In this document: positions 1 to 8,746 of the stretch, in pieces | How positions within the stretch are numbered: the stretch's first letter is position 1 | Layout: each line of letters begins with the position of its first letter | Assembly (NCBI GenBank): GCA_963729115.1 | Contig: CAVSMR010000003.1 | Span: forward strand, 1,356,809 to 1,420,808 | Direction of reading: 5' to 3' | Source: Actinophytocola sp963729115 | GTDB taxonomy: Bacteria > Actinomycetota > Actinomycetes > Mycobacteriales > Pseudonocardiaceae | DNA length: 64,000 nt | The notes under the pieces: generated by a model | Databases searched by the model: none | Told to the model about the DNA's origin: nothing | The model's input: only the letters and a program-made list of their open reading frames with translations | Position numbers and translations under genes: made by a program

Positions 1-370
1 TGACGCGCAGGCCATCGAGCTCGGGCTGCCGAGCCCCGGCGACCCGGACAACGTCGACGAAATGCTCCACGCCTGCACCCGGCATCACACGCTCGCCGAC
101 CGGAAGGTGGAGTACAACCTCTGGATCGGCTACGACGTGCTGGGCAGCTCGTTCGGCCGGGTCGAGCCCGAGAAACTCCACATCCGGGACATCGCGGGGC
201 AGCCGGCCGTGCTGATCGGTGCTGATCCCACCGGGTTCTGCCAGGTCGATCTCGGCCTGGCAGAACGGAAGGCAATCGAGATCCTGGCTCATGACAATGA
301 CGAGAAGGCTTGTGCGCTTGCGGTGACCATCGCCGAGCGGATGGTCGGGAATCTGACCGGCGGTGGCTGA
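1..370 (+). CDS. DUF3558 domain protein, C-terminal part (runs off the left edge)
   Basis: The visible part is the last ~122 residues of a DUF3558 protein. This family consists of small, usually lipid-anchored, extracytoplasmic proteins of unknown function that are common in Pseudonocardiaceae. Reading begins in frame at base 2 (DAQAIELGLP...) and ends at a TGA, so the N-terminus and any lipobox lie outside the window. The block TRHHTLADRKVEYNLWI and the C-terminal CALAVTIAERMV recur almost unchanged in the next gene, so the two are tandem paralogues. Two cysteines (in GFCQV and KACALAV) fit the family's likely disulfide. Function cannot be stated. Confidence 0.8.
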   Translation, partial: DAQAIELGLPSPGDPDNVDEMLHACTRHHTLADRKVEYNLWIGYDVLGSSFGRVEPEKLHIRDIAGQPAVLIGADPTGFCQVDLGLAERKAIEILAHDNDEKACALAVTIAERMVGNLTGGG

Positions 371-424
371 CGTGGCCGAGCGAGCACGAGACCGAGATCA
401 ACCGGCGGCCGAGGGGCGTGACCG

Positions 425-583
425 TTGATCGTTCGGATCGTGTCGTTGGTTGGTCCTGCTCGGCGTGGTGGCCGGGTGCACGCCCGACGAGCCTGAGGCG
501 CGGCCGTCCAGCAAGCCATCGACGTCCGGCACGACCACCACACCACGACTTCCTCGACGCCGCTGCCCACCGCGCCGCCGCCG
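425..583 (+). other. Lipoprotein leader out of frame with the downstream DUF3558 gene
   Basis: This stretch encodes a recognisable lipoprotein leader and Ser/Thr-rich linker split over two frames. A TTG at 425 opens LIVRIVSLV in the frame of the downstream gene. The lipobox VLLGVVAGC and the linker TPDEPEARPSSKPSTSG continue one frame over from about 450. The downstream frame resumes near 540 as TTSSTPLPTAPPP. Two changes that together restore the frame, one near 449-453 and one in the AC-rich run near 537-542, would rebuild a normal leader. The downstream frame itself has a TGA at 494. Confidence 0.6.
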
Positions 584-1015
584 ATGACCCGGTCACTGGA
601 TCCGAGCCGTTACGCCACCGAGGGGACGGTGTGCGATCTGCTCACCGATGCCCAGGCCATCGAGCTCGGGCTGCCGAGTCCCGGCGACCCGGACAGCTAC
701 GACAGTTTCCAGTCGTGCACCCGGCACCACGCGCTCGCCGACCGGAAGGTGGACTACAACCTCTGGCTCGACTATGACCTACTCGGCGGAACGTATCGGC
801 GCGGGGACGACGCGGGCGAAGTTCACCCCCTGGACATCGAGGGCCAGCCGGCCGTGGCGGTCAGTACTGATCCATCCCTTTCCTGCCGGGTGGACGTCGC
901 GCTGGCGCCGCGCAAGGGAGTCGAGATCCTGGCCAATGACCACGACGAGAAGTCGTGTGCGCTGGCGGTGACCATCGCCGAGCGAATGGTAAGGAACCTG
1001 ACCGGCAGCGGCTGA
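584..1015 (+). CDS. DUF3558 domain protein, tandem paralogue, probably missing its leader
   Basis: This 143-residue frame carries the whole DUF3558 domain and closely matches the preceding partial gene (shared blocks AIELGLPSPGDPD, LADRKV, EILA, CALAVTIAERMV). Family members normally start with a lipoprotein signal peptide, but this frame has none. The expected lipobox and Thr-rich linker lie just upstream in a shifted frame. Either the gene is decaying, so that ATG 584 gives a cytosolic remnant, or small sequencing indels have broken an intact gene. Conserved cysteines are present in QSCTRHH and SLSCRV. Function is unknown; a cell-envelope role is the family expectation. Confidence 0.7.
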   Translation: MTRSLDPSRYATEGTVCDLLTDAQAIELGLPSPGDPDSYDSFQSCTRHHALADRKVDYNLWLDYDLLGGTYRRGDDAGEVHPLDIEGQPAVAVSTDPSLSCRVDVALAPRKGVEILANDHDEKSCALAVTIAERMVRNLTGSG

Positions 1016-1095
1016 AATGACGGAGTGCCGCGCGTGTATGGCGCCGTTCGCGGGGGAATTTCGCGTACCTTGTCGGCAACGAACGAGGTGATGCC

Positions 1096-1386
1096 ATGAC
1101 GGAGCGAGACGATCACTTATCGGACGGCTTCCTCGTCGACGGTGTGGCGCCGTCGGTGATCGGTGGCGAGGACGGCCCCGAGCCGCCGGCCGACGAGGGC
1201 TACGAGGAGCTCGGGCGCGGCGCCCAGCGGGAGGACTTCCGGCCGGGAACCCGCCGCGAGCCGCCGACCACGCCGATCCCCGCCCTGCACGCGCAGGCCC
1301 GGGTGACCGGCCTGCCGCACGAGCAGCAGCTGCCGCCCGGACAGCGAAAGGGCTGGCTGGGCCGCATGTTCGGCCCCCGCGAGTAG
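1096..1386 (+). CDS. Small hydrophilic hypothetical protein
   Basis: A 96-residue protein with no signal peptide or membrane segment. The N-terminal half is acidic (DGFLVDG, GGEDGPEPPADEGYEEL); the C-terminus is basic and ends in KGWLGRMFGPRE. A GAGGTG ribosome-binding sequence lies six bases before the ATG, and codon use is typical of the neighbourhood, so it is likely real. It converges with the next gene, with stop codons ten bases apart. I recognise no family. It resembles the short low-complexity proteins common in actinomycetes, and no function is assigned. Confidence 0.65.
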   Translation: MTERDDHLSDGFLVDGVAPSVIGGEDGPEPPADEGYEELGRGAQREDFRPGTRREPPTTPIPALHAQARVTGLPHEQQLPPGQRKGWLGRMFGPRE

Positions 1387-1396
1387 CGAGCCCGGC

Positions 1397-2425
1397 TCAG
1401 TCCTCGATGGTCCAGTTCAGGGTGCGGGTCTCCTCGTCCGGACGTGGGCTCCAGCGCACCGAGGTGATCTCCGTCTGCTCGGGGACCACGTACACCGTGT
1501 GGCCGCCCGCCGTCTCGCCCGGGGGCACGCCGATGCGGTGCGGCGGCCGGGACGACAGCGACACCGGCGCCTTCGAGATGGTCTTCCCGTCCGGGGTCAC
1601 GAGTACCAGGTACAGGTCCGGCAGCGACTGGAACGCCGCCGTCCCGCGGTTGGTGAGCTCGGTGTGCACGACGACCGACCGCTCGCCCTCCTGCAACCGG
1701 TAGCCGGCCGCGGTGAACAGGTAGTCCGCCGGGTCCACGACCTCCACGAGCTGGATCGCGAGCTTCTCGCCCTCCAGGCCCTCGGTGTGCAGCACCGTCC
1801 CGACCTTGCCCTGCCGCGCATCGCTCTCCGTGCGCACGGTCGGCTGCGTGACGTCCTGCGGCGGCTGGTCACCCCGTGCCCACGTCGACGTCTGCGGCGG
1901 CCCCCACATGGCCATCGGCACATCCGGTCGTGGCGACGGGAACGGCGCGCTCGGCGGACCGGTCTGCGCGGGGAAGGGCGCGCTCGGCGGGCCCGACCGC
2001 GCCGGATACCCCGCGGGCACCGGGCCGGACGGCACCGAATGCGGGCCGGAAGGCACCGAGTGCGGACCGGACGGGCCCTGCGGCACGACATGCGGACCGG
2101 ACGGACCTTGCGGGCCGGGCGCCGAACCGTGGAACGGCATCTGCACGGGGCCGGACGGTGGCTGGTACTGCTGCGGTGGGTAACCGTAGGGCTGCGCGCC
2201 CTGGTAGGCGACCTGCGCCGTGGCGGCCCGGAGCCGGGCCTGGTCGCACTCGACGCCGACGAGCAGCGGCAACCCGGTCGCGGACAGCGCGACGAGGCGA
2301 GAGGCCACCTCGCGGGGGTCCATCCCCAGCCGCGCGGCGACCTCGTGCACAGCTGCTCTGCCCATCTCGGCGACAACGCCGAGCAGGCGAGCGTCCACCG
2401 GATCCGTCGCGACCACGGATCGCAC
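1397..2425 (-). CDS. Winged-helix plus proline-rich linker plus DUF4352-like protein
   Basis: A 342-residue protein in three parts. Residues 1-70 resemble the DNA-binding half of AsnC/Lrp proteins (DARLLGVVAEMGRAAVHEVAARLGMDPREVASRLVAL). Residues ~75-200 are a Pro/Gly/Ser/Gln-rich linker with repeats of PSGPHSV and GPPSAPFP. Residues ~215-342 form a beta-rich domain like the DUF4352 immunoglobulin-like fold (GERSVVVHTELTNRGTAAF). There is no membrane segment. The GTG at 2425 starts the helix-turn-helix directly. DNA binding is plausible but unproven. The role is unknown, and the leader region is shared with the divergent PHP gene. Confidence 0.6.
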   Translation of the reverse strand: MRSVVATDPVDARLLGVVAEMGRAAVHEVAARLGMDPREVASRLVALSATGLPLLVGVECDQARLRAATAQVAYQGAQPYGYPPQQYQPPSGPVQMPFHGSAPGPQGPSGPHVVPQGPSGPHSVPSGPHSVPSGPVPAGYPARSGPPSAPFPAQTGPPSAPFPSPRPDVPMAMWGPPQTSTWARGDQPPQDVTQPTVRTESDARQGKVGTVLHTEGLEGEKLAIQLVEVVDPADYLFTAAGYRLQEGERSVVVHTELTNRGTAAFQSLPDLYLVLVTPDGKTISKAPVSLSSRPPHRIGVPPGETAGGHTVYVVPEQTEITSVRWSPRPDEETRTLNWTIED

Positions 2426-2496
2426 GCTACCCGGTCGCCACGATCATCGCGGCGCAGCCGCGCCCATGTTCGGCAATCACTGGCAGTATCGCCGCC

Positions 2497-3720
2497 GTGC
2501 AGATCGTTCATCAGGGACATTGGACGCGCGCGGACCGCGCGGAAGGCATGTGGCCGCGGCTGCCGTTCGAGGTGCCGCCGGGTACCCCGGCCCTCGAGGT
2601 CGAGCTCGCCGTCGCCGACCCGGACGCCGTGCTGGACCTCGGCTGCGAGGGCGCGGCGGGCTGGCGCGGCTGGTCCGGAGGTGCCCGCCGCCGGTACGCG
2701 ATCACCCCCGCCGCCGCGACACCCGGGTACCTGCCCGGCGAGCCGGAAGCGGGGACCTGGCACGTGATCATCGGCCTGCACCGGGTGCCGGAGTCCGGAG
2801 TGGACTACACGGTCACCGTCCGCACCGGCGGCGACCCGGCCGTCGAACCGAACCGGCCGGCACCACCCGTGCCGGCGCGGCCGCCGCGCCGGGAGCTGCC
2901 CGCGGCGCCCGGCCTGCGCTGGGTGGCGGCCGACTTCCACGCGCACACGCTGCATTCCGACGGCGTGCTCACCGTCCCGGAGCTCGCCGCGCAGGCGGTC
3001 GCGGCCGGGCTCGACGCGCTGGCGGTCACCGATCACAACACGGTGGCCCACCACGCGGAGCTGGCCGACGTCGGCCGCCGGTACGGCATCGCGTTGATCC
3101 CGGGGCAGGAGGTCACCACGGACCACGGGCACGCCAACGCGTTCGGCGACATCGGCTGGGTCGACTTCCGCGAGCCGGCGGCGAGCTGGGTGGCCGCGGT
3201 CGCCGCGCGCGGCGGGTTGCTGTCGGTCAACCACCCGCTGGCCGGCGACTGCGCGTGGCGGCACCCGCTGCCGGTCCGCCCGCCGCTGGCAGAGGTGTGG
3301 CACAGCTCCTGGCTCGCACCGGCGTGGGGCGGGCCGCTGTCGTGGTGGCAGGCGTGGGGAATGGCCACGACCCCCATCGGCGGCAGCGACTGGCACCGCG
3401 ACGACGGCACCCGCCTCGGCGTGCCGACGACGTGGGTCGCGGTCGCCGCCGACGCGGCCGGCCCGGACCTCGCCGACGCGGTGCTGGCCGGCCTGCGCGC
3501 GGGCCGCACCGCGGTGTCGGCCGGGCGGGACGCGCCCGTCCTGCTGCCCGTGGACGGCGAGCTGGTCGCCCTCGGCGCGCCCGGCGCGCTCGTGGTGGGG
3601 GACGGTTCGCGGCACGCGGTTCATTCCGATCGGGACACGATCTCCCCGGCCGGGACCGGAGGTCAGGTGCTGTGCGACCACGACGGCCGGGTGCTCTCCC
3701 TGGCCGGCGAGCCACGGTGA
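2497..3720 (+). CDS. PHP-domain metal-dependent phosphoesterase (CehA/McbA type)
   Basis: A 407-residue protein. Residues ~1-125 form a beta-rich N-terminal region; the PHP domain follows. Metal-binding motifs are visible in order: DFHAHTLHSDG, the ALAVTDHNTVAHH block, the PGQEVTTDHGHANAFG block, SVNHPL and GGSDWHRDDG. These match CehA/McbA-type PHP hydrolases, which cleave phosphoesters or carbamates. The GTG at 2497 is chosen because homology to the N-terminal domain begins there, with a CAGTAT hexamer seven bases upstream. It stands alone ahead of an ABC importer, separated by 112 bases. The substrate is unknown. There is no signal peptide, so it is likely cytoplasmic. Confidence 0.8.
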   Translation: MQIVHQGHWTRADRAEGMWPRLPFEVPPGTPALEVELAVADPDAVLDLGCEGAAGWRGWSGGARRRYAITPAAATPGYLPGEPEAGTWHVIIGLHRVPESGVDYTVTVRTGGDPAVEPNRPAPPVPARPPRRELPAAPGLRWVAADFHAHTLHSDGVLTVPELAAQAVAAGLDALAVTDHNTVAHHAELADVGRRYGIALIPGQEVTTDHGHANAFGDIGWVDFREPAASWVAAVAARGGLLSVNHPLAGDCAWRHPLPVRPPLAEVWHSSWLAPAWGGPLSWWQAWGMATTPIGGSDWHRDDGTRLGVPTTWVAVAADAAGPDLADAVLAGLRAGRTAVSAGRDAPVLLPVDGELVALGAPGALVVGDGSRHAVHSDRDTISPAGTGGQVLCDHDGRVLSLAGEPR

Positions 3721-3832
3721 CGCTCCGCCGAGCTTGATACCGGGCCGCCGGTGATGCAGGATTTCGACACATTCGGACCGCGGTTGGTGAGTTCTCCCCA
3801 CACCAACGCTCGAGGACGAGAGAGGTGCCGAA

Positions 3833-5230
3833 ATGCGACGCACAGTGCTGCTGGCGGCCGCCATGTCCACCACCCTGGTGCTGTCCGGCTGCGTCGGCCA
3901 GCAGCAGGAGTCCGACACCGGCCGCAACGCCGACGCCAAGGACGTCGAGCTGTCGATCACGTCGAACTCGGTCAAGGGCGGCAAGAACGACGCCGGTGCC
4001 AAGTGGATCGAGGAATGGGTGATCCCCGAGTTCACCAAGCAGCAGAAGGACAAGGGCGTCAACGTCAAGGTCAAGTTCGACGGCGTCGGGGTGGACGACG
4101 ACGAGTACAAGGCCAAGGTGGCGCTGGACTTCGGTACCGACATCGGCGGCGACATCGTCGAGCTCGACGGCATCTGGCTCGGCGAGTTCGCCCAGGGCGG
4201 CCAGATCCGCCCGCTCGAGGACATCGTCGGCAAGGACAAGGTCGACGCCTGGGACGGCTGGGGCCAGATCCCGGATGCGGTGCAGCAGGTCAGCACGTAC
4301 GAGGGCAAGCGGTACGGCATCCCGCAGGGCACCGACGGGCGCGTGCTGTTCTTCAACAAGAAGCTGTTCGCCAAGGTGGGCCTGCCCGACGACTGGCAGC
4401 CGACGAGCTGGGACGAGATCACCGCGGCCGCCGTGTCGCTCAAGTCGCTGCCCGGCGTCACGCCGATGCAGCTCAACGCCGGCACCGCGATGACCGAGGC
4501 GACGACCATGCAGGGCGTGCTGCCGCTGCTCGCCGGCACCGGCGAGGAGATCAACGCCGACGGCAAGTGGCAGGGCGACACCAAGGGTGTCAAGTCCGTG
4601 CTGGACTTCTACCAGCAGGTCTACGGCGGCAAGCTCGCCGACCCGCTGCTGGCGCAGGAGGCCAAGGGCCGGGACCGCTCCTTCGAGGAGTTCGCGCAGA
4701 ACAAGATCGGCATCCTGCTGGAGAGCGACTACTTCTGGCGCTCGGTGGTCGACCCGGACAACGGCGTGGCGAAGATGGCCGACCGGGACACCGCGGTGGG
4801 CTGGGCGAAGATCCCCGCGATGACCCCCGGGTCCGGTGTGGACGGTCAGGACTTCGTCAGCATGTCCGGCGGCGGGCTGCGGGTGATCAACCCGAAGACC
4901 GAGTACCCGCAGCAGGCGTGGGAGCTGCTGCAGTTCATGAACTCGGCCGAGGCGACCAAGGCCTACCTCGACGGCTCGGCGCAGATCACCCAGCGCGAGG
5001 ACGTGAACTCCGAGGTCCTCTCCGGCGACCCGATGCTGAGCTTCATCGCCGAGGAGGTCCTGCCGATCACCCGCTTCCGGCCGGGCATCGCGGAGTACCC
5101 GAAGGTGTCGACCGCCTTGCAGCAGGCCACCGCGGACGTGGTCGCCGGCAAGAGCGCCGACGATGCGGCGGCCGCCTACCGGGAGGCGCTCGTGAAGGCC
5201 GTCGGCGAGGACGCGGTCGCCGGTGGTTAG
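3833..5230 (+). CDS. ABC transporter sugar-type substrate-binding lipoprotein
   Basis: A 465-residue family 1 solute-binding protein. The leader ends in a lipobox (LVLSGC, Cys20), so the mature protein should be anchored to the outer face of the membrane. Features of the family include ELDGIWLGEFAQGGQIRPL, YGIPQGTDGRVLFFNKKLF and a C-terminal EYPKVSTALQQATADVVAGK segment. It is the first gene of a four-gene importer and overlaps the next gene by eight bases. A GAGAGAGG ribosome-binding sequence precedes the ATG. The ligand is probably a sugar or polyol; nothing in the context names it. Confidence 0.9.
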   Translation: MRRTVLLAAAMSTTLVLSGCVGQQQESDTGRNADAKDVELSITSNSVKGGKNDAGAKWIEEWVIPEFTKQQKDKGVNVKVKFDGVGVDDDEYKAKVALDFGTDIGGDIVELDGIWLGEFAQGGQIRPLEDIVGKDKVDAWDGWGQIPDAVQQVSTYEGKRYGIPQGTDGRVLFFNKKLFAKVGLPDDWQPTSWDEITAAAVSLKSLPGVTPMQLNAGTAMTEATTMQGVLPLLAGTGEEINADGKWQGDTKGVKSVLDFYQQVYGGKLADPLLAQEAKGRDRSFEEFAQNKIGILLESDYFWRSVVDPDNGVAKMADRDTAVGWAKIPAMTPGSGVDGQDFVSMSGGGLRVINPKTEYPQQAWELLQFMNSAEATKAYLDGSAQITQREDVNSEVLSGDPMLSFIAEEVLPITRFRPGIAEYPKVSTALQQATADVVAGKSADDAAAAYREALVKAVGEDAVAGG

Positions 5231-6152
5231 CGCGCCGCCGGCACCGGCCGAGACGGCGACGCGGCGCCGGCGGGCCCCGGGCGACCGGGACTCCGCCGGG
5301 CTCGGCGTCGGCCGCGCGATCGGGTTCGTCGCGCCGGGGCTGCTGCTGATCGGGCTGTTCCTGATCTTCCCGGCGCTCTGGACGATCTACATCGGGCTGA
5401 CCAACTACACGCTCACCGGCACCACCTCGATCGCGCCCGCGTTCGTCGGGCTGGACAACTTCGCCGAGGCGCTGGACGACGCGCTGTTCGGCAACGCGTT
5501 GTGGCTGACGCTGGTGTTCGTCATCGGCTCGGCCGTGATCGGGCAGAACCTCCTCGGCTTCGCGCTGGCGTGGGTCCTGCGCGGGGCCCGCCCGTGGCTG
5601 CGCCGCACGGTCGAGGCGCTCGTGCTGCTGTCGTGGATCCTGCCGGGCGTCGTCGTCGCGTACCTGTGGATCGCGCTGCTGGACCGGGACGGCGGCACGC
5701 TCGGCGCGCTGCTCGGCTCGCCGGGCACGGCGTGGCTCGTCGAGTACCCGATGGCGTCGCTGATCGTGTTCAACACCTGGCGGGGCACGGCGTTCTCGAT
5801 GATGCTGTACGGCTCGGCGCTGGCCGCGGTGCCACCGTCGCAGCTGGAGACCGCGCGCACAATGGGCGCGAGCGGCTGGCAGAGCGTGCGCGACGTGGTG
5901 TTCCCGCACATCCGCGGGCACGTGCTGACGAACACGCTGCTCATCTCCCTGTGGACGGCCAACGACTTCACGCCGTTCCTGCTCACCGCCGGCGGGCCGA
6001 ACCACGAGTCGGAGACGCTGCCGGTGTTCATCTACCAGCAGGCGATCTCGTCGGGTCGGCTGGGCTACGCGGCGGCGATCTCGTTCCTGCTGCTGCTCGT
6101 GAACCTGGTCGTGGCGCTGGTGTACCTGCTGCTGCTGCGGAAGCGCTCGTGA
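5223..6152 (+). CDS. ABC transporter permease, MalF/UgpA type
   Basis: A 309-residue integral membrane protein with about six transmembrane segments after a charged ~30-residue N-terminus. The EAA loop contacting the ATPase is visible as LETARTMGASGWQSVRDVVFPHI. Other family features are NTWRGTAFSMMLYGSALAAVP and the late ANDFTPFLLTAGGP block. The GTG start overlaps the end of the binding-protein gene, and its stop overlaps the next start (GTGA), giving tight translational coupling. It should form a heterodimeric pore with the next gene product. Confidence 0.9.
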   Translation: MVSAPPAPAETATRRRRAPGDRDSAGLGVGRAIGFVAPGLLLIGLFLIFPALWTIYIGLTNYTLTGTTSIAPAFVGLDNFAEALDDALFGNALWLTLVFVIGSAVIGQNLLGFALAWVLRGARPWLRRTVEALVLLSWILPGVVVAYLWIALLDRDGGTLGALLGSPGTAWLVEYPMASLIVFNTWRGTAFSMMLYGSALAAVPPSQLETARTMGASGWQSVRDVVFPHIRGHVLTNTLLISLWTANDFTPFLLTAGGPNHESETLPVFIYQQAISSGRLGYAAAISFLLLLVNLVVALVYLLLLRKRS

Positions 6153-6970
6153 CGGCCGGGCAGGTGCTGCGGCGCACCGGGTACGTCGCGTTCATGGCGG
6201 CGGTGCTGGCGTTCTTCGCGGTGCCGATGCTGTGGCTCGCGTCCGCGCCGTTCGACTCCGACCCCGGGCTCGGGCTGCAGTGGCCGGACTGGACCCTCGC
6301 CAACTGGGAGGCCACCTTCGCCCACCCGTACGCGCTGGGCTCGCTGGTGAACTCCATCGTGCTGTGCGTGGTGGCGACCGCGGTGACGACCGTGCTGGCG
6401 ACGCTCGCGGCCTACGCGCTGTCCCGGGTGCGGATCCCGGGCCGGGACGCGTTGCTGTACCTGCTGTTGCTGCTCTCCAGCGTCGTCACCGGGACCGCGG
6501 CCATGGTGCCGATCTTCGTGATGATGTTCCAGCTGGGCCTGATCAACTCGCAGTACGCGACCGGCCTGGTGATCGCGGGCGGCATGCTGCCCGCGGCGAT
6601 CTTCATCCTGAAGGACTTCATCGACTCGGTGCCCCGCTCCTACGAGGAGTCGGCCCGGGTGTTCGGCGCGTCGCCGACGCAGGTGCTGCTGCACGTCGTG
6701 CTGCCGGTGGCCCGGCCGGGCATCGCGACGATCCTGGTGTGGGCGTTCGTGCAGGCGTGGGGCAACTTCCTGCTGCCGTTCCTGCTGCTGCGCGACATCG
6801 ACGCGCAGCCGGCGGCGGTGCTGCTGACCACGCTCCGGGACGAGGGCGGGAGCGCGAACCTGACGGTGATCCCGGTGTTCTCGCTGCTGTACGCGGTGCC
6901 CGTGGTGGCGCTGTACCTGTTCGTCAGCAAGCGGTACGGGTTCCGCTTCCACGGAGGGATCAAGGCCTGA
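6149..6970 (+). CDS. ABC transporter permease, MalG/UgpE type
   Basis: A 273-residue integral membrane protein, partner of the preceding permease. Six hydrophobic segments are visible. The EAA loop is YEESARVFGASPTQVLLHVVLPVARPGI, and the segment SRVRIPGRDALLYLLLLLSSV is typical of MalG-type subunits. The start is the GTG that overlaps the TGA of the upstream gene, which leaves only a short cytoplasmic N-terminus before the first helix. Its own TGA shares a base with the ATG of the ATPase gene. It transports the same unknown carbohydrate-type substrate. Confidence 0.9.
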   Translation: MTAGQVLRRTGYVAFMAAVLAFFAVPMLWLASAPFDSDPGLGLQWPDWTLANWEATFAHPYALGSLVNSIVLCVVATAVTTVLATLAAYALSRVRIPGRDALLYLLLLLSSVVTGTAAMVPIFVMMFQLGLINSQYATGLVIAGGMLPAAIFILKDFIDSVPRSYEESARVFGASPTQVLLHVVLPVARPGIATILVWAFVQAWGNFLLPFLLLRDIDAQPAAVLLTTLRDEGGSANLTVIPVFSLLYAVPVVALYLFVSKRYGFRFHGGIKA

Positions 6971-8061
6971 TGGCGGGCATCGAGCTGACCGACCTGTCCA
7001 CTGTGTACCCGAACGGGGTGCGGGCGGTGGACCACCTGTCGCTGTCCGTCGCGGACGGCGAGTTCTTCGCGCTGCTCGGCCCGTCCGGCTGCGGCAAGAC
7101 GACACTGCTGCGCACGATCGCGGGCCTGGAGCAGGCCTCGTCGGGTTCGGTGTCGATCGGCGAGGCGGACGTGACGAGGGTCGAGCCGGGCCGCCGGCGG
7201 GCGGCGATGGTCTTCCAGGACTACGCGCTGTTCCCGCACATGACGGTGGCGCAGAACATCGCGTACCCGCTGCGCGTGCGCCGGGCGTCGAAGGCCGCCC
7301 AGCGGGAGGCGGCCGCCCGGACCTCGGACGGGCTGGGCCTGGCCGACCTGCTGGACCGCCGGCCGAACCAGCTGTCCGGCGGTCAGCAGCAGCGGGTGGC
7401 GCTGGCCCGGGCGATCGCGATGGAGGCGGACGTGCTCCTCCTGGACGAGCCGCTGTCCAACCTGGACGCCCGGTTGCGGCTGGAGGCGCGGACGTTCCTC
7501 AAGCGCCTGCAGCGCGAGCTCGGCCTGACGACGGTGTTCGTGACGCACGACCAGGCCGAGGCGCTGGCGCTGGCCGACCGGATCGCGGTGATGGCCGATG
7601 GGCGGATCCGCCAGCTGGGCAGCCCGAAGGAGGTCTTCCAGCGTCCGCGGGACACGTTCGTGGCCAACTTCATCGGCTCGACGCCGATGAACCTGCTGCC
7701 CGGCACGGTCTCCGGTGGTCTGGTGGTGGCGGCCGGCGCGCGGTTGAAACCGCCGGCCGGGCTGGACCTCGCCGAGGGGACACCGGTGACGGTGGGGATC
7801 CGGCCGGAGTACCTGCGCACCTCCCCGGCGGCCACCGCGGAGGGGATGACCGGGACGGTGTCCATCGTGGAGAACCTGGGCGTGACCTCGCTGGTGACGC
7901 TCGAGTGCCCGGGTGAGGTGCTGGTCGGCGTGACGGTCGCCGAGCAGTCGGAGCCGGCGGTGGGCTCGACGGTGACCGCCGTCCCCGACCCGGGCCGGCT
8001 GCTGCTGTACTCCGGCGAGACGGACGAGTTGCTGGGCGAGGCGGCGGTCGCGGCGTCCTGA
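6970..8061 (+). CDS. ABC transporter ATP-binding protein, MalK/UgpC-like
   Basis: A 363-residue ATPase that powers the importer. Walker A is GPSGCGKTT, the Q-loop lies in MVFQDYALFPHM, the signature is LSGGQQQR, Walker B is VLLLDEPLSNLD, and the H-loop is VTHDQAEA. Residues ~240-363 form a TOBE-like regulatory domain (VGIRPEYLRTS, GTVSIVENLGV), typical of MalK-type subunits. The gene completes an SBP-permease-permease-ATPase operon. Many actinomycete sugar importers share one unlinked MsiK ATPase; here a dedicated subunit is encoded, as in glycerol-3-phosphate or polyol systems. No local regulator is evident. Confidence 0.9.
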   Translation: MAGIELTDLSTVYPNGVRAVDHLSLSVADGEFFALLGPSGCGKTTLLRTIAGLEQASSGSVSIGEADVTRVEPGRRRAAMVFQDYALFPHMTVAQNIAYPLRVRRASKAAQREAAARTSDGLGLADLLDRRPNQLSGGQQQRVALARAIAMEADVLLLDEPLSNLDARLRLEARTFLKRLQRELGLTTVFVTHDQAEALALADRIAVMADGRIRQLGSPKEVFQRPRDTFVANFIGSTPMNLLPGTVSGGLVVAAGARLKPPAGLDLAEGTPVTVGIRPEYLRTSPAATAEGMTGTVSIVENLGVTSLVTLECPGEVLVGVTVAEQSEPAVGSTVTAVPDPGRLLLYSGETDELLGEAAVAAS

Positions 8062-8119
8062 GCCGTCCAGCATGTGAAACGCGCGCGATTCCGTCGGGGG
8101 TTGCTGCTTCGATCGGCCC

Positions 8120-8746
8120 ATGGACGTCTCGATCCTCATCGCGTTCGTCGCGGCCAGTGCCGTGATCAGCATCGTGCCCGGGCCCGACATGATGTTCATC
8201 ATCGCCAACGGGGTGGCCCGGGGGAGGGCGGCCGGCGTGGTCGCCGCGGTCGGCATGTCCACCGGCATGGCCGTGCACACGGTCGCCGCGGCGCTCGGGC
8301 TCGGGGCGCTGCTGCAAGCCGCGCCGATGGTGCTCGAAGCCGTGCGGATCGTCGGGGCCGTGTTCCTCTGCTGGCTCGCGATCAGCGCACTGCGCTCCGC
8401 GCGCCAGGTCACCGAGACCGCGCCCGCCCGGTTCGGGGGCCACTCGCTGCGGCGCACCTACGCGATGGCGACCCTGACCAACCTCGCGAACCCGAAGGTG
8501 ATCTTCTTCTACATCGCGTTCTTCCCGCAGTTCATCACCGCGGGCGGGTGGCCGACGTCCCTGCAGTTCCTGCTCATGGGCGCGATCCTGATCATCGTCG
8601 GCCTCGCCGTGGACGCGAGCGTCGGGCTCGCCGCGGGCACGCTGTCGCAGCTCCTGCGCCGGCGGCCCGCGGTGCGGCGGTGGCTCGACCGGGTGTCAGC
8701 CGCGATCTTCGGCGGCCTTGCCATCCGGCTCGTCGTCGACCGGTAG
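8120..8746 (+). CDS. LysE/RhtB family amino-acid exporter
   Basis: A 208-residue membrane protein with about six hydrophobic segments. It opens with the family pattern FVAASAVISIVPGPDMMFIIANGVARGRAAG, followed by GAVFLCWLAISALRS and the conserved TLTNLANPKVIFFYIAFFPQF. LysE/RhtB proteins export amino acids or related metabolites across the cytoplasmic membrane. The ATG at 8120 fits the first helix directly. Its 3' end overlaps the convergent acetyltransferase gene by 51 bases, a larger antisense overlap than usual. Substrate is unknown. Confidence 0.88.
   Translation: MDVSILIAFVAASAVISIVPGPDMMFIIANGVARGRAAGVVAAVGMSTGMAVHTVAAALGLGALLQAAPMVLEAVRIVGAVFLCWLAISALRSARQVTETAPARFGGHSLRRTYAMATLTNLANPKVIFFYIAFFPQFITAGGWPTSLQFLLMGAILIIVGLAVDASVGLAAGTLSQLLRRRPAVRRWLDRVSAAIFGGLAIRLVVDR

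Noticed and set aside
310..777. A 155-residue plus-strand open frame between and over the DUF3558 copies
   Set aside because: It overlaps both DUF3558 domains in another frame and has no homology; the lipobox in the region is in a different frame.
1597..4593. A 998-residue minus-strand open frame
   Set aside because: It crosses the PHP and binding-protein genes in antisense and shows no family.
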